A stretch of DNA of 64,000 bases from Sphingorhabdus sp. SMR4y. Lineage in GTDB: Bacteria; Pseudomonadota; Alphaproteobacteria; Sphingomonadales; Sphingomonadaceae. A program made the translations under genes and the position numbers. Under the pieces are notes generated by a model. That model ran no database searches, was not told where the DNA came from, and saw only the letters and a list, made by a program, of their open reading frames with translations. The stretch is taken from NCBI RefSeq assembly GCF_002218195.1, contig NZ_CP022336.1:1607001-1671000 (forward strand), read 5' to 3'. This document shows positions 1 to 10,286 of the stretch, piece by piece; the stretch's first letter is position 1, and the number at the start of each line of letters is the position of its first letter.

Positions 1-575
1 GCGATCATGCTGTCATAGCTGGCGGTCGCGGCAAAGGCCTTGGCGGCCATGTTCTTGCGGAAAGCGAGCGAGGTGCCACCGTCATTCTGCTGCAGCTCGG
101 TCAGCAGGGTATCATAATCGGAGGGATCGGTGACGATGGTGACGAAATCGTGATTCTTTGCCGCGCTGCGCACCATCGAGGGCCCGCCGATATCGATATT
201 CTCGATAATCTCGTCCCGTTCCGCGCCCTTGGCGACGGTCTGGGCGAAGGGGTAGAGATTGACGATCACCAGATCGATCCCGGCAATATCATGTTCTTCC
301 ATCGAGGCGACATGGCCGGCATCATCGCGCCGGGCGAGCAGGCCGCCGTGCACTTTCGGATGCAGGGTCTTGACCCGCCCGTCCATCATTTCTGGGAACT
401 CGGTCACATCGCTGATGTCGGCGACGTCGAGTCCCGCTTCGCGCAGCGCCTTGGCCGTGCCGCCGGTCGAGATCAGCGCGATTCCCATCGCCGCCAGCTG
501 CTTGCCAAGATCGGCGAGACCGCTCTTGTCCGAAACCGACAAAAGCGCGCGGTTGATTTTTATATTTTCGGTCAT
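1..575 (-). CDS. purH: Bifunctional AICAR transformylase/IMP cyclohydrolase, N-terminal part (cut by window edge)
   Basis: PurH performs the last two steps of de novo IMP synthesis: formyl transfer to AICAR, then ring closure. The minus strand reads [19 protein letters not shown] from 575, followed by the MGS-like IMP cyclohydrolase signatures [30 protein letters not shown] and [18 protein letters not shown]. About 191 residues are present; the AICAR transformylase half lies outside the window. The ATG follows the stop of the heparinase-like gene by two bases, so it is the last visible gene of an rpe-heparinase-purH string and is probably translationally coupled to it. Identification is secure. 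Confidence 0.95.
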   Translation of the reverse strand, partial: MTENIKINRALLSVSDKSGLADLGKQLAAMGIALISTGGTAKALREAGLDVADISDVTEFPEMMDGRVKTLHPKVHGGLLARRDDAGHVASMEEHDIAGIDLVIVNLYPFAQTVAKGAERDEIIENIDIGGPSMVRSAAKNHDFVTIVTDPSDYDTLLTELQQNDGGTSLAFRKNMAAKAFAATASYDSMI

Positions 576-577
576 TC

Positions 578-2365
578 TTACCCCATATGTTTGAGCAGCC
601 AGCCGGTGGCGCCGCCGCCCCTGCCCACTGCTCCGGAAATTACCATCTGCATGACCTCATGGCCTATGCCCATGCCATCGACCCAGACGCTTTCTTCCAG
701 TTGAATCTCTCCGCTGGTCGAGCGGAATTGCCACAAATTCCCATCCTTCAGACGCAACAAGACGCCCTTTCCTTCCGAGATCAGGTCAGTTTCTATATCA
801 GGGCCAAGATGGAAGCGCAGCGCATATTCGATATCATTTTTGCGCCGTCGGCGTTTTTTGCCATCCGGGATCAGCATATCCTCGCCGCGCAGCTCCAGCC
901 CGTCCGAGCGGACCAGCAGCAACCGCTTGTGGAGCAAGCCAAAGCGCCTGGCATAGCCGTCGTGGCTGGCCTCGAGCCGGGTCGCGTTTTCGACATCGCG
1001 ACGGAACAGTTCGACTTCGCTGACGCCGCGGCCGAGCTTGCCGTCCGGAAGGATCGAGGTGCTGTTGCTGTCGGCGATGCACAGGGTGCTGTGGGCAGCG
1101 GTGGTGCGCAGGCCGCGCGCGAGCGCCGCCGGGATGGTCGCGCCGACCAGTCCAGCCCCGCCACAATTGCTGATGATCCGGCAGTCGCCATTGGAAAATT
1201 CAAAGGCCAGTGTCGAGGCGCAGCCGGCCACCGCCATGCGCGCGATCGGCGGCGGCGCGGCATCGAGAACCAGCACCGAACGGCCGGAAGAAACGCGCTG
1301 ATAACCCCATTCGTGCGCCTGCCGCAGCGGTCTGGCCCGAACACCGCTGGCCTCCACCACTTGCGCGATCTGTTCCGCCGAGGTGGCGCCGCTGCCCTGC
1401 CAATTGCCCAGAGTTCCGTCAAAATGGGTCAGCGCGGTGAGCGGCGGCACCGCCTTGTTGAGCGCTTCTTCCAGAAAGGCAGGGGCATCTTCCTTGCGCG
1501 CGATATAGACCTGCTTGAGCATCGACAGCAGGATCACCGCATCGATCTGGTTGAGCGGCGAACGCGAGACGGAGCCGCCGTCGGCAAAGAAAAATTCGCC
1601 CATCGCCTTCTCCAGCCCCGCTTCGCCGACAATCTGGCGGACCCGTCCCTCGGGCAGCAGCAGCGAGGCTGCGACGACACCGCTCCACGCGACCAACCGG
1701 CCAAGGCTGCTGTTGGCCTTGTCCGCGGTCCGGTCGAGATGACGGGCGGTGCGGGCGATATTGTTGAGCAGCTTGGAGCGGTAGATGAGATCGCGCGACG
1801 ACAGGATAAGCGGCGCATGGCTGGCCCAGATCAGCAACCGCCAGCCACAATTGTCGGGCCGCCACGCCGGCTGGCGAATCGTGTCGCCATTGGCATCGAG
1901 CCACTGGTTCATCAGTTTTTCCGCCACCGGCACGGCCTGGTCCCGGGACGCCGCCGTGTCGAGATCGCGCAGCCACTGGAAACGGTGGACATAATCCTCG
2001 AATTGCGGCGGCAGTTTCAGCTCGGCAAAATCGATCTTTTCATGTTTTTTCTTGAGGCCGCGAAAGAGGAAGAAGCCCGCACGCACGGCCATGCCCTGCA
2101 CCCGGTCGCCCTCGACCGGATCGACCGGCACTGCGAGCAGCCGCAACGGCAATTTTCCCGAAAGACGGAGCCGGTGCAGCGGCATTCGCCAGGTCATCCG
2201 GTAGTAAAGCATTGTCGCTTGCTGGGCGAGCGACTGGCCGCGGTCGCGGTCGTGGCGCAAAGTGAGGCTGCGGCCTTCGCCTATGGTATCATTTTCATCA
2301 TCAATTTCTGGCTGTTCCGGGTCGCCATCACCCAGATCCAGCCGGTCGGATCTGCTGGTGGTCAT
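578..2365 (-). CDS. Heparinase II/III family protein
   Basis: 595-residue protein related to the heparinase II/III alginate-lyase superfamily: an alpha-helical toroid in the N-terminal two thirds (for example [20 protein letters not shown] near residue 170) and a beta-sandwich C-terminal domain. No signal peptide is visible; the first 45 residues are acidic and probably disordered. In the C-terminal domain, where many polysaccharide lyases have a His ahead of an LxFE motif, this protein reads [16 protein letters not shown], so lyase activity should not be assumed. Its start overlaps the rpe stop by four bases and purH follows two bases after its stop. The substrate is unknown; a role in cell-surface polysaccharide turnover is inference. 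Confidence 0.82.
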   Translation of the reverse strand: MTTSRSDRLDLGDGDPEQPEIDDENDTIGEGRSLTLRHDRDRGQSLAQQATMLYYRMTWRMPLHRLRLSGKLPLRLLAVPVDPVEGDRVQGMAVRAGFFLFRGLKKKHEKIDFAELKLPPQFEDYVHRFQWLRDLDTAASRDQAVPVAEKLMNQWLDANGDTIRQPAWRPDNCGWRLLIWASHAPLILSSRDLIYRSKLLNNIARTARHLDRTADKANSSLGRLVAWSGVVAASLLLPEGRVRQIVGEAGLEKAMGEFFFADGGSVSRSPLNQIDAVILLSMLKQVYIARKEDAPAFLEEALNKAVPPLTALTHFDGTLGNWQGSGATSAEQIAQVVEASGVRARPLRQAHEWGYQRVSSGRSVLVLDAAPPPIARMAVAGCASTLAFEFSNGDCRIISNCGGAGLVGATIPAALARGLRTTAAHSTLCIADSNSTSILPDGKLGRGVSEVELFRRDVENATRLEASHDGYARRFGLLHKRLLLVRSDGLELRGEDMLIPDGKKRRRRKNDIEYALRFHLGPDIETDLISEGKGVLLRLKDGNLWQFRSTSGEIQLEESVWVDGMGIGHEVMQMVISGAVGRGGGATGWLLKHMG

Positions 2366-3024
2366 TCACCCCTCAAGCCGCGAATATTGGCGGCATATTG
2401 ATCCGGGCCGCCGCGGAAGGTTGCAGTGCCCGCAACCAGTGTATCGGCCCCCGCAGCTATCGCTTTCGGGGCGGTCTTGAGATCAATGCCGCCGTCGACT
2501 TCCAGCCGGATATCCTTGCCGGTGGCGTCGATGCGCTTTCGGATCGCCTCGATCTTGCGCAACTGGCTGTCGATGAAGCTCTGGCCACCAAAGCCCGGGT
2601 TGACGCTCATCACCAGGATCAGATCGAGATCGTCAATGAGATAATCGAGGATGTCGAGCGGCGTGGCCGGATTGAGCACCAGACCGGCCTGCTTGCCGAG
2701 CGACTGGATCGTCTGCACCGTGCGGTGCGGGTGCGGACCCGCTTCCGGGTGAAAGGAAATGATGTCCGCGCCAGCCTCGGCAAAATCCTCGAGAAACTGG
2801 TCGACGGGCGATATCATCAGATGGACGTCGAACGGCTTGGCGCTGTGCGGACGCAGCGCTTTGACGACCGCCGGCCCGATCGTGATATTGGGGACGAAAT
2901 GGCCGTCCATCACGTCGACATGCACCCAGTCGCAACCGGCCTTGTCGATGGCCTGCACCTCTTCGCCCAACCGGGCGAAGTCGGCGGAAAGGATGGAGGG
3001 GGCAATACGAATATTGTCGGACAT
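2362..3024 (-). CDS. rpe: Ribulose-phosphate 3-epimerase
   Basis: Interconverts ribulose-5-phosphate and xylulose-5-phosphate in the pentose phosphate pathway. The 220-residue TIM barrel is full length: APSILSADFARLGEEV at the N-terminus, the metal-binding HVDVMDGHFVPNITIG, then HLMI, MSVNPGFGGQSFI and EVDGGI near residue 175. The stop codon shares four bases with the start of the downstream heparinase-like gene, implying one transcript running on to purH. A 121-bp gap separates it from rsmB upstream. Identification is secure. Confidence 0.96.
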   Translation of the reverse strand: MSDNIRIAPSILSADFARLGEEVQAIDKAGCDWVHVDVMDGHFVPNITIGPAVVKALRPHSAKPFDVHLMISPVDQFLEDFAEAGADIISFHPEAGPHPHRTVQTIQSLGKQAGLVLNPATPLDILDYLIDDLDLILVMSVNPGFGGQSFIDSQLRKIEAIRKRIDATGKDIRLEVDGGIDLKTAPKAIAAGADTLVAGTATFRGGPDQYAANIRGLRGE

Positions 3025-3145
3025 GGCGCTTCCTTAAGAATATGCCCGGCAGTAGGATTTTTCAACGGGGCAGGCAAGGCGCTATTCTGGCAGTGCCACA
3101 GTCCCTTGTGGACAAATTGGGGACAGGTTCACAAGATATGGGAAT

Positions 3146-4423
3146 TCAGCTTTTCCGTACCAGCCGGGCGATGAAAAATCCGTCGACATGGCCCTGTTCG
3201 GCCAGCGTTGTCGGCAATGTGCGGACGCAACCGGATTCGGTCGGCGCGATGCCGGTTGGCAGTTGTTCGGCACGGACCGGATCGATGGCGAATGCCGCGT
3301 GGCGCTCGAGAAAGGACTCGATCTGGTCCTCCCCTTCCTCGGGTTCGAGCGAGCAGACGGCATAGACCAGTGTCCCGCCGGGTTTCACCCAGGCCGCAAT
3401 GCGGTCCAGCAAGGCGCGCTGCATGTCTGCGCGGTCCTCGATCTGGCGAGAGCCGATACAGTGCAGCACGTCGGGGTGCCGCCGGTAGATGCCGGTGGCG
3501 CTGCACGGCGCGTCGAGCAGGATCGCGTCGGCGGGTGCTTCGGGTGTCCATTGCATCAGGTCGGCGATCACTTCTTCGGCCTGCAATCGGGTGCGCTGGA
3601 GATTGTCCCGAAACCGTTCCATCCGTTTCGCGCTATTGTCGACAGAGACGACTTTCCAGCCGGCGCTGGCGAGCTGCATGGTCTTGCCGCCGGGGGCCGC
3701 GCAAAGGTCGAGTATCACCCGCCCATCGCCATCGCCCAGCAGCCGCGCGGGGATCGAGGCGGCGAGATCCTGAACCCAGAACCGCCCGTCTTCAAAGCCG
3801 TCGAGCGCGGTAACGGGAAGATCCGGAAGCATCCGCAGATGTTTCGAAGCGAGGCTTTCGCCCTCCAGCGTGCCGACATCATCGGTCCGGAAGCTGAGAT
3901 CGAGCGGCGCGGGACTGGCCCATGCCCGGCAAGCCGTATCGGCGACATCTTCGCCCCAGTGGCTGGTCCAGCGATCCAGTGTTTCCCCGGGAATTTCCGG
4001 ATATTCTGGCAGTTTCAGCTTGCCCGATTCGATCCCGCGCATGACGGTGGAGAATACGCCGTGGACCAGCCGGCGCGGGCCGCCATGGACCAAAGGCAGA
4101 GCGGTCGAAATCGCGGCATGTTGCGGCGTATCGAGAATAAGCACCTGCGCCAGCGCGATGCGCAGCGCCATCCGCGCCTTGGCATCATCGGCCAGCCGGT
4201 TGCGGGTGGCGCTGTCGATCATCGCGTCGAGCGCGGTCATCCAGCGCAGTACATTGGCGGCTATATTATGGGCCAGCGCCTTGTCCGACGGGTTGGAGAG
4301 TTTCCCGGTCGCCGCCGGCATCGCCTGATCCAGCGTCTCGCCACGCCGACAGACAGCATCAAGCAGACGCAGGGCAGACTGGCGCGTCGCGAGGCCGGGG
4401 ACTTTATTGTTGGGCTGGTTCAT
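3146..4423 (-). CDS. rsmB: RsmB/NOP-family rRNA (cytosine-5) methyltransferase
   Basis: SAM-dependent m5C methyltransferase of the RsmB (Sun/Fmu) type, about 425 residues. An N-terminal NusB-like RNA-binding domain (residues ~10-140) precedes a Rossmann methyltransferase with the SAM motif LDLCAAPGGKTMQLA. Both cysteines of the mechanism are visible: DAPCSATGIYRRHPDV and YAVCSLEPEEGEDQIESF. Starts at 4429 and 4423 are both possible; 4423 is preferred because GCGGA lies at a workable distance, while an upstream reading to 4477 lacks a site. RNA target by homology is C967 of 16S rRNA, which sequence alone cannot prove. Confidence 0.88.
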   Translation of the reverse strand: MNQPNNKVPGLATRQSALRLLDAVCRRGETLDQAMPAATGKLSNPSDKALAHNIAANVLRWMTALDAMIDSATRNRLADDAKARMALRIALAQVLILDTPQHAAISTALPLVHGGPRRLVHGVFSTVMRGIESGKLKLPEYPEIPGETLDRWTSHWGEDVADTACRAWASPAPLDLSFRTDDVGTLEGESLASKHLRMLPDLPVTALDGFEDGRFWVQDLAASIPARLLGDGDGRVILDLCAAPGGKTMQLASAGWKVVSVDNSAKRMERFRDNLQRTRLQAEEVIADLMQWTPEAPADAILLDAPCSATGIYRRHPDVLHCIGSRQIEDRADMQRALLDRIAAWVKPGGTLVYAVCSLEPEEGEDQIESFLERHAAFAIDPVRAEQLPTGIAPTESGCVRTLPTTLAEQGHVDGFFIARLVRKS

Positions 4424-4895
4424 GTTCATTCCGCGATATTTGGGCTTGCAGAACCCGGATGGTCCGCTCTGCCCCACCGCATAGACCTTCCCGCGGTTCG
4501 ATCAAGCTTTTGGGTGGAGAGGCCGGACCGATAGAAGATGATCATGACCAGGCGAGGCCAGCAGGCGGCATTGGCCGCAGCCACCTCGATCTGTCATGAC
4601 GCCCCGCAAATCACCTTGTCGACGGCGTTGTGATCTACATCACTCTTCCATTCACCAGTCGCGCTAGATCGGCATCTGGATTGATCCGGGGGGCTTTCAA
4701 AATTTCTATTTCGCCAGTCACTGCAGCCCTGTGCAAAGCCGTGACCGGGCCACGGAATAATTTTCCGAAAGGACCATGCACGGATCGATCCGCAATTTCG
4801 CCGATGCAAAATCGGTGAACACAGCCCGTCCGCTGCCGGAAACTGGCGCATTGCCAGCAAAGGCGGCACATCATTTCAATAAACAGGAACCACAT
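4424..4895. other. Intergenic region between rsmB and a small lipoprotein gene
   Basis: About 470 bp between divergent genes. The short reading frames on either strand have no recognisable product, no plausible ribosome binding site, and overlap each other. It presumably holds the promoters of rsmB and of the lipoprotein gene. I see no clear riboswitch, repeat or terminator. Confidence 0.5.
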
Positions 4896-5231
4896 ATGAA
4901 AAATTCTATTGCGACCTTGACCGTTTTTGCCAGCGCTTTGGCTCTCAGTGCATGCGGGAGCAGCAATGAAGCTTCGGAAACTCCGGAAGCTGCGGCAACG
5001 GAAGAAACGGCGGAAGCAGTGACCGGGGAAGCTTGTAGCCAGGACGACATGATAGCCAAAGCCACGAAACTGGGCGAGAAGATGCAGGCTCTGGCCAGCG
5101 ATCCGGCTGCGATGCAGGAGATGACCAGCAAGATGCAGGAGGTCCAGGAGAAATTGCAGAAAGGCGCTGCGGACGGAAGCTTTGGCATTGCCGAAGCTTG
5201 CGCCGTTTATGACGAAATGCTCGCCGAGTAG
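4896..5231 (+). CDS. Small lipoprotein of unknown function
   Basis: 111-residue protein starting MKNSIATLTVFASALALSAC, a clear lipoprotein signal with a lipobox ending in Cys20. A short acidic, alanine-rich linker follows (residues 21-45), then a predicted helical domain with a Met/Gln-rich heptad-like stretch (residues ~60-85) and two Cys (in EACSQDD and EACAVYDE) that could form a disulfide. The start is fixed by the signal peptide and by AGGAAC upstream; a longer reading from 4776 is rejected. An intrinsic terminator follows 70 bp downstream, so it is monocistronic. I do not recognise the family. Confidence 0.75.
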   Translation: MKNSIATLTVFASALALSACGSSNEASETPEAAATEETAEAVTGEACSQDDMIAKATKLGEKMQALASDPAAMQEMTSKMQEVQEKLQKGAADGSFGIAEACAVYDEMLAE

Positions 5232-5302
5232 ATTTTATCAGGCAAAGCGATGGGACGCGGCGGCGGGAATGCTTTGCCGCACCATCGCTGAAACCAGGAA
5301 AC

Positions 5303-5325
5303 GGGCCGGATTTTTCCGGCCCTTT
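5303..5325 (+). terminator. Intrinsic terminator after the small lipoprotein gene
   Basis: GGGCCGG (5303-5309) pairs with CCGGCCC (5316-5322) around an A+T loop, followed by TTT. It lies 70 bp beyond the lipoprotein stop and upstream of ahpC, separating the two transcripts. Confidence 0.7.
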
Positions 5326-5572
5326 CTATGCGTGCAGATAGACCAGGCCATCGACCTGTCCAGCTCGCCACGACGATAGACAATATGGCCGCCGACCGAT
5401 CGACGCTGATTGAATATGCCAATCATTGTGATCGTCATAATTATCCGGACAACTTCCGATTGGCGGTTGAATAGTGCGGCGCCACAACATATTTCAAGCG
5501 TCTCGAACAGAAGGATAAGTGCTCGCCACTGCTGGCGCGCAGAAAATCTCAACCGAAAGAAAAGGACCATCA

Positions 5573-6136
5573 ATGGCTACCATTAACAGCAAAATTTTGC
5601 CTTTCTCCACCGAAGCATTCTACCGCGGTGAATTCGTCAACGTGACGCAAGAACATCTCGAAGGCAAATGGGCCGTATTCTTCTTCTATCCTGCAGACTT
5701 TACCTTTGTCTGCCCGACGGAACTGGAAGATCTGGCCAACCAGTATGACGCGCTGCAGGCCATGGGCGTTGAAGTTTACTCCGTTTCCACCGACACGCAT
5801 TTCAGCCACAAGGCTTGGCATGCCAGCTCCGACGCGATCGGCAAGATCAACTTCTACATGCTGGGCGATCAGAATCACACGATCAGCAACAATTTCGGTG
5901 TATTGCGTGAAGGCCAGGGCCTCTCCGACCGCGCGACATTCGTTGTGGATCCCGATGGCGTCATCCAAGTCATGGAAATCACCTGCGAAGGCGTCGGCCG
6001 GAACGCGGCTGAACTGGTCCGCAAGATCAAGGCAGCGCAATATGTCCGCGCCAATCCCGGTGAAGTTTGCCCGGCAAAATGGGAAGAAGGCGAAGACACG
6101 CTTGCCCCTTCCATTGAACTCGTCGGCAAAATCTAA
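5573..6136 (+). CDS. ahpC: Alkyl hydroperoxide reductase subunit C (typical 2-Cys peroxiredoxin)
   Basis: 187-residue peroxiredoxin of the AhpC subfamily. It reduces hydrogen peroxide, organic peroxides and peroxynitrite and is recycled by AhpF. The peroxidatic Cys is in [14 protein letters not shown] (residues ~44-57) and the resolving Cys in the C-terminal [15 protein letters not shown]. Full family length. The start at 5573 has AAAGGA seven to twelve bases upstream; an in-frame start at 5519 is not needed. ahpF follows after 120 bp that contain a strong hairpin. No oxyR gene is adjacent, so the regulator is not visible here. Confidence 0.97.
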   Translation: MATINSKILPFSTEAFYRGEFVNVTQEHLEGKWAVFFFYPADFTFVCPTELEDLANQYDALQAMGVEVYSVSTDTHFSHKAWHASSDAIGKINFYMLGDQNHTISNNFGVLREGQGLSDRATFVVDPDGVIQVMEITCEGVGRNAAELVRKIKAAQYVRANPGEVCPAKWEEGEDTLAPSIELVGKI

Positions 6137-6164
6137 ACCCGATCCAACATCAATGAAAAATGCA

Positions 6165-6187
6165 GTGACCGGCTTTGCGCCGGTCAC
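6165..6187 (+). terminator. Perfect 9-bp hairpin between ahpC and ahpF
   Basis: GTGACCGGC (6165-6173) pairs with GCCGGTCAC (6179-6187) around a 5-base loop. The sequence after it is TCTCCCCCTT, so the T-run is weak. It may be a leaky terminator or an RNA-stability element that gives more ahpC than ahpF message; this is inference. Confidence 0.5.
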
Positions 6188-6256
6188 TCTCCCCCTTGGC
6201 TTCGACCTAATGCCAGCGAGCCGATAGCGCTGCCCTGGCGATATGAGAGAAATATC

Positions 6257-7822
6257 ATGCCCATCATCGATCAATCCACCGCCGATCAGCTGAAAGCCTA
6301 TCTGGTCAACCTGCGCCGCCCGATCCGGCTGGTCGCCACTCTGGACGACAGCGCGAAATCGGCCGAGATGAAAGAGTTGCTCGAGACGATCGCCCCGATG
6401 TCCGATCTTGTGGAAGCGGATCTCAACGGGACATCAAAGCGCGTGCCCTCCTTCCTGATTTCCGCGGACGACGGCAAATCGGAAGTCGAATTTGCCGGCC
6501 TGCCGCTGGGGCATGAATTTTCTTCGCTGATCCTCGCCTTGCTTCACGTCGGCGGCCATCCGCCGAAAGAGGATGAAGAGCTGCTTGAAAGCGTCGCATC
6601 GCTGGAAGGCGAATATCATTTCGAGACATTTTTCTCGCTTTCCTGCCAGAATTGCCCGGACGTGATTCAGGCGCTCAACATCATGGCTGCGCGCAATCCC
6701 AATGTCAGCCATGTTGCGATTGACGGCGCGCTGTTCCAGGACGAAGTCGAGGAGCGCAAGGTCATGGCGGTGCCAACCGTCTTTCTGAACGGCGAGCCCT
6801 TTGGTTCGGGCCGGATGAATCTGGCTGAAATCATGGCCAAGGTCGACACCGGCGCTGCCGAGAAAGCAGCCAGCAAACTGTCGGCCAAAGAGCCTTATGA
6901 TGTTCTGGTAGTCGGCGGCGGTCCCGCCGGCGCGGCTGCGGCCATCTACACGGCGCGCAAGGGAATCCGCACCGCCATCATCGCCGAACAGTTCGGCGGC
7001 CAGTTGATGGATACGATGGGGATCGAGAATTTCATCTCCGTACCCTATACCGAGGGACCCAAGCTGACCGCGGAATTGCAGCGGCATGTGAACGAATATG
7101 ATCTGGAAGTGTTCAGCCAGCAGCGCGTCGCGGATCTGGCGCGCCCGGGCAGTGAAGGCGATCTGTTCGCGCTCACGACCGAGAGCGGCGGATCGCTGAA
7201 AGCGAAAGCGGTCATTCTGGCAACCGGTGCGCGGTGGAAAACCATCGGCGTGCCCGGCGAAGCGGAATATCGCAACAAGGGTGTCGCCTATTGCCCGCAT
7301 TGCGACGGCCCGCTTTACAAGGGCAAGCGCGTCGCGGTCATCGGCGGCGGCAATTCCGGCGTGGAAGCGGCGATCGACCTGGCCGGCATCGTCAGCCATG
7401 TCACCCTGATCGAGTTTGACAGCGCGATGCGCGCCGATGCCGTGCTGCAGAAGAAAATGAACAGCCTGCCCAATGTGACCGCCATCGTTTCGGCGCAAAC
7501 GACCGAAATTACAGGCGACGGCGAGAAGGTCACCGGCCTGCGCTACAAGGATCGCAACAGCGGTGAAGAGCATGATGTCGCGCTGGAAGGTGTGTTTGTC
7601 CAGATCGGCCTGATGCCGAACAGCGAATGGCTGGGCGATGTGGTCAAGAGATCGCCTTATGGCGAGATCGAGATCGATCATCGCTGCGAAACATCGGTTC
7701 CCGGCATCTTTGCGGCGGGCGACGTTACCACAGTGCCCTACAAGCAGATTGTCATCTCGATGGGCGAAGGGTCAAAGGCCGCGCTGTCCGCTTTTGACTA
7801 TCTCATCCGGGCGGATGGCTAG
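6257..7822 (+). CDS. ahpF: Alkyl hydroperoxide reductase subunit F
   Basis: 521-residue flavoprotein that passes electrons from NAD(P)H to AhpC. The N-terminal double thioredoxin-fold domain (residues ~1-200) carries the CxxC motif in SCQNCPD. The thioredoxin-reductase-like half has the FAD motif [21 protein letters not shown], the redox motif [13 protein letters not shown], the NAD(P)H motif [14 protein letters not shown] and the C-terminal FAD motif [17 protein letters not shown]. Length is normal for AhpF. It lies downstream of ahpC on the same strand. Confidence 0.97.
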   Translation: MPIIDQSTADQLKAYLVNLRRPIRLVATLDDSAKSAEMKELLETIAPMSDLVEADLNGTSKRVPSFLISADDGKSEVEFAGLPLGHEFSSLILALLHVGGHPPKEDEELLESVASLEGEYHFETFFSLSCQNCPDVIQALNIMAARNPNVSHVAIDGALFQDEVEERKVMAVPTVFLNGEPFGSGRMNLAEIMAKVDTGAAEKAASKLSAKEPYDVLVVGGGPAGAAAAIYTARKGIRTAIIAEQFGGQLMDTMGIENFISVPYTEGPKLTAELQRHVNEYDLEVFSQQRVADLARPGSEGDLFALTTESGGSLKAKAVILATGARWKTIGVPGEAEYRNKGVAYCPHCDGPLYKGKRVAVIGGGNSGVEAAIDLAGIVSHVTLIEFDSAMRADAVLQKKMNSLPNVTAIVSAQTTEITGDGEKVTGLRYKDRNSGEEHDVALEGVFVQIGLMPNSEWLGDVVKRSPYGEIEIDHRCETSVPGIFAAGDVTTVPYKQIVISMGEGSKAALSAFDYLIRADG

Positions 7823-7856
7823 GCCGGAGAACCGTTTCTGCGCCCCCCGGCGACTG

Positions 7857-8753
7857 CTATCGCGTCGGGTCCAGCGCGCTCGGCTTGCGTCGGCGACCGC
7901 TGTCGCCGGTTGCCGCGGGCTGGTCTGACCACCCGCTGCCGCCACCCTGCGCCATTGCCTCCAGCGCCGCGATCCGGTCTTCGGTGGCGGGGTGGGTGGA
8001 GAACATCTGGCGGACGCCGCCCGGCACGATATAAAGCTGGGACGCCGCCGGATTGCGTTCGGCCACCGGGTTGGGAATGCGGGCGGCCTGACCGGAAATC
8101 TTGGCCAGCGCAGAGGCCAGTGACAATGGCTTGCCGCTGATCTGGGCGGCTGCAGCATCCGCGCCGAACTCGCGGGTACGGCTGATCGCCATCTGCACGA
8201 TCATCGCCGCGAAAGGCGCGATCAGTACGGCCATCAGACCGGCAATGCCGGCGTTCCGGTCGCGGAAAAACAGGCCGAAATTGGCCAGCATCGAGACGGC
8301 ACCGGCGATCGTCGCGACCATCGTCATGATCAGCGTATCGCGGTTCTTCACATGACCCAGTTCGTGCGCCATCACCGCTTCAATCTCGTCATGGCTGAGC
8401 ATTTGCAGCAGACCGGTGGTCGCGGCTACCGCCGAATGTTCCGGATCGCGGCCAGTGGCGAAGGCATTGGGCTGGGGCTGGTCGACGATATAGACTTTCG
8501 GCATCGGCAATTGTGCCCGTTTCGCCAGATTTTCGACCATATTGTAGAATTCGGGGTGACTTTTGCCATCAATCTCGACCGCATTGTGCATTTTCAGCAC
8601 AATTTTGTCGGCGTTCCAGTAAGTGAACAGGTTCATGCCCGCCGCGACCAGCAAGGCGATGATTGCGCCGCCGCTGCCGCCCAGCGAATAGCCCAATACC
8701 ATGAACAGCGCGGTCAGCGCCGCCAGCAACATGCTTGTCTTCATGAAATTCAT
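7857..8753 (-). CDS. htpX: Membrane zinc protease HtpX
   Basis: 298-residue integral-membrane M48 metalloprotease involved in quality control of membrane proteins. Two N-terminal hydrophobic segments (residues ~5-50) precede the zinc-binding motif [14 protein letters not shown], with two further membrane segments after it and the downstream glutamate region in [13 protein letters not shown]. The C-terminal tail ([19 protein letters not shown]) is low complexity. The start is placed at MNFMKTSM; a longer reading to 8852 adds residues without homology. It is divergent from the DUF1674 gene, 85 bp away. Confidence 0.93.
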   Translation of the reverse strand: MNFMKTSMLLAALTALFMVLGYSLGGSGGAIIALLVAAGMNLFTYWNADKIVLKMHNAVEIDGKSHPEFYNMVENLAKRAQLPMPKVYIVDQPQPNAFATGRDPEHSAVAATTGLLQMLSHDEIEAVMAHELGHVKNRDTLIMTMVATIAGAVSMLANFGLFFRDRNAGIAGLMAVLIAPFAAMIVQMAISRTREFGADAAAAQISGKPLSLASALAKISGQAARIPNPVAERNPAASQLYIVPGGVRQMFSTHPATEDRIAALEAMAQGGGSGWSDQPAATGDSGRRRKPSALDPTR

Positions 8754-8838
8754 TGTCTCTACTCGCTTGATTGTGATCCTGCTGATCTCAATATAGGATT
8801 TGAGGCGGGACGATTCAATTTGGCGGACAGGTGAAAAT

Positions 8839-9021
8839 ATGACCGATAGCAATAGAAAACCCGGTGAGCGTCCCGCTCATGTGAAGGCGCCAGCACATCT
8901 TTCCAAAAGCAAGCCGGTGCCGGAACCCGATCCGCTGGACAAGGCCGACGAAATCGCGGCCCAGAAGGGACCGACCCGCTATGGCGACTGGGAGCATAAG
9001 GGTATCGCGGTCGATTTCTGA
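8839..9021 (+). CDS. DUF1674 family protein (SDHAF4-like)
   Basis: 60-residue protein ending in the family signature [20 protein letters not shown]1674 proteins resemble eukaryotic Sdh8/SDHAF4, which helps assemble flavinylated succinate dehydrogenase subunit A; activity in this organism is inferred. The N-terminal half is Pro/Lys-rich and probably disordered. The start MTDSNRKPG has GGACAGGTG upstream; an alternative at 8800 is less likely. Confidence 0.82.
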   Translation: MTDSNRKPGERPAHVKAPAHLSKSKPVPEPDPLDKADEIAAQKGPTRYGDWEHKGIAVDF

Positions 9022-9137
9022 TGCGCCCCGCGACCGACAGGCCGCCATAATCCACAACAAGCACCACCAATTAAACCTTTGCGCCACCGCGCTTTTATGG
9101 AAAGATCGCGGGCCGAAGCCGGAGCGGGAGCGATAGT

Positions 9138-10271
9138 GTGAGCAAGGACCAGCCGGACAGCGAGGGCATTGAAACCATCGCGCCGGAAAACAGGAATGTC
9201 CCGACTGATGTCGCGCCGGACACTGCGGCAGAGGCCGGATCCATCGACATCAGCTTTTCGCCGGGACTGTCGGCCTTTCTGAAAAGCGGCAATATTTCGA
9301 TCGGCTTTACCTCCTACCAGACCGGGCGGCTCTATCTGATCGGCCATGGCCCGGACGGTAAGCTGGCGCTGCACGAAGCGGTCTATCCGCAGGCGATGGG
9401 CGTGACCGGCGATGCCAGCCGCATCTATCTCGGCACGCTGACCCAGATCGTTCGAATGGAAAATGTTCTGGCGCCCGGGCAGACCGCCAATCAGGTGCAT
9501 GACAAGGTCTATGTGCCGCGCAATTTGCAGACCACCGGCAATGTCGACATCCACGAGATCGGCATTCAGGACAATGGCCGAATTCTCTTCGTCAACACCC
9601 GCTTCAACTGCCTGTGCGAACCGAGCCTGACGCACAGTTTCAGGCCGGTCTGGAAGCCCGATTTCATCAGCGAAATTATCGCCGAGGACCGCTGCCATCT
9701 CAATGGGTTGGCGATGGTCGACGGCCGACCGAAATATGTCAGCGCCGTCGCGCGTTCGGACAGGGCCAATGGCTGGCGTGATCATCGGCATGATGGCGGG
9801 CTGATCATCGACGTCGAAAGCCAGGCGATCATCGCCGATCGCCTGTCGATGCCGCACAGTCCGCGTGTCCATGACGGCCGGGTCTGGCTGCTCAATTCGG
9901 GCAGCGGCGAGTTGGGCTGGCTCGACCGGGCCGACAACAGCTTTGTGCCGCTGGCCTTCTGTCCCGGCTTTTTGCGCGGCCTGGCCTTTCACGGCGAATT
10001 TGCCTTTGTCACCCTGTCAAAACCCCGCCACGGTCATTTTGAGGGGCTGGCGCTCGATGACCGTCTGAAAGAAACGGGGAGCGACGCCTGGTGCGGCTTC
10101 CAGATATTGTCGCAAGCGGATGGCACGGTCAAAGAATGGCTGCGGCTGGAGGGCGCGATTACCGAGCTGTTCGATATCTGCGTGCTGCCCGGCGTGCGAA
10201 ATCCGATCACTCTCGGCCCGAATTCGGTCGAGATCAGGGATTTTCTGACGGTCGAACCGCCGGCTGGCTAG
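9138..10271 (+). CDS. TIGR03032 family protein (predicted beta-propeller)
   Basis: 377 residues starting with GTG, preceded by GGAGCGGGAG. It resembles the TIGR03032 (DUF4915-type) family of unknown function: repeated beta-rich blades with conserved histidines, for example the stretches around FTSYQTGRLYLIG, NVDIHEIGIQD, DRCHLNGLAM and MPHSPRVHDGRVWLLNSGSG. The first 35 residues are acidic and probably disordered; no signal peptide is seen. It converges with the glycerophosphotransferase-like gene, 15 bp apart. Function unknown; a ligand-binding or enzymatic propeller fold is inference. Confidence 0.75.
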   Translation: MSKDQPDSEGIETIAPENRNVPTDVAPDTAAEAGSIDISFSPGLSAFLKSGNISIGFTSYQTGRLYLIGHGPDGKLALHEAVYPQAMGVTGDASRIYLGTLTQIVRMENVLAPGQTANQVHDKVYVPRNLQTTGNVDIHEIGIQDNGRILFVNTRFNCLCEPSLTHSFRPVWKPDFISEIIAEDRCHLNGLAMVDGRPKYVSAVARSDRANGWRDHRHDGGLIIDVESQAIIADRLSMPHSPRVHDGRVWLLNSGSGELGWLDRADNSFVPLAFCPGFLRGLAFHGEFAFVTLSKPRHGHFEGLALDDRLKETGSDAWCGFQILSQADGTVKEWLRLEGAITELFDICVLPGVRNPITLGPNSVEIRDFLTVEPPAG

Positions 10272-10286
10272 AATCCGCCTGGCCCG

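Noticed and set aside
587-2401. A 604-codon open frame on the plus strand opposite the heparinase-like gene
   Set aside because: It is an antisense frame kept open by GC-rich third positions; the minus-strand product has recognisable domains and this one has none.
4776-4895. A longer N-terminus for the small lipoprotein
   Set aside because: It would bury the lipoprotein signal peptide and has no ribosome binding site; AGGAAC precedes the 4896 start.
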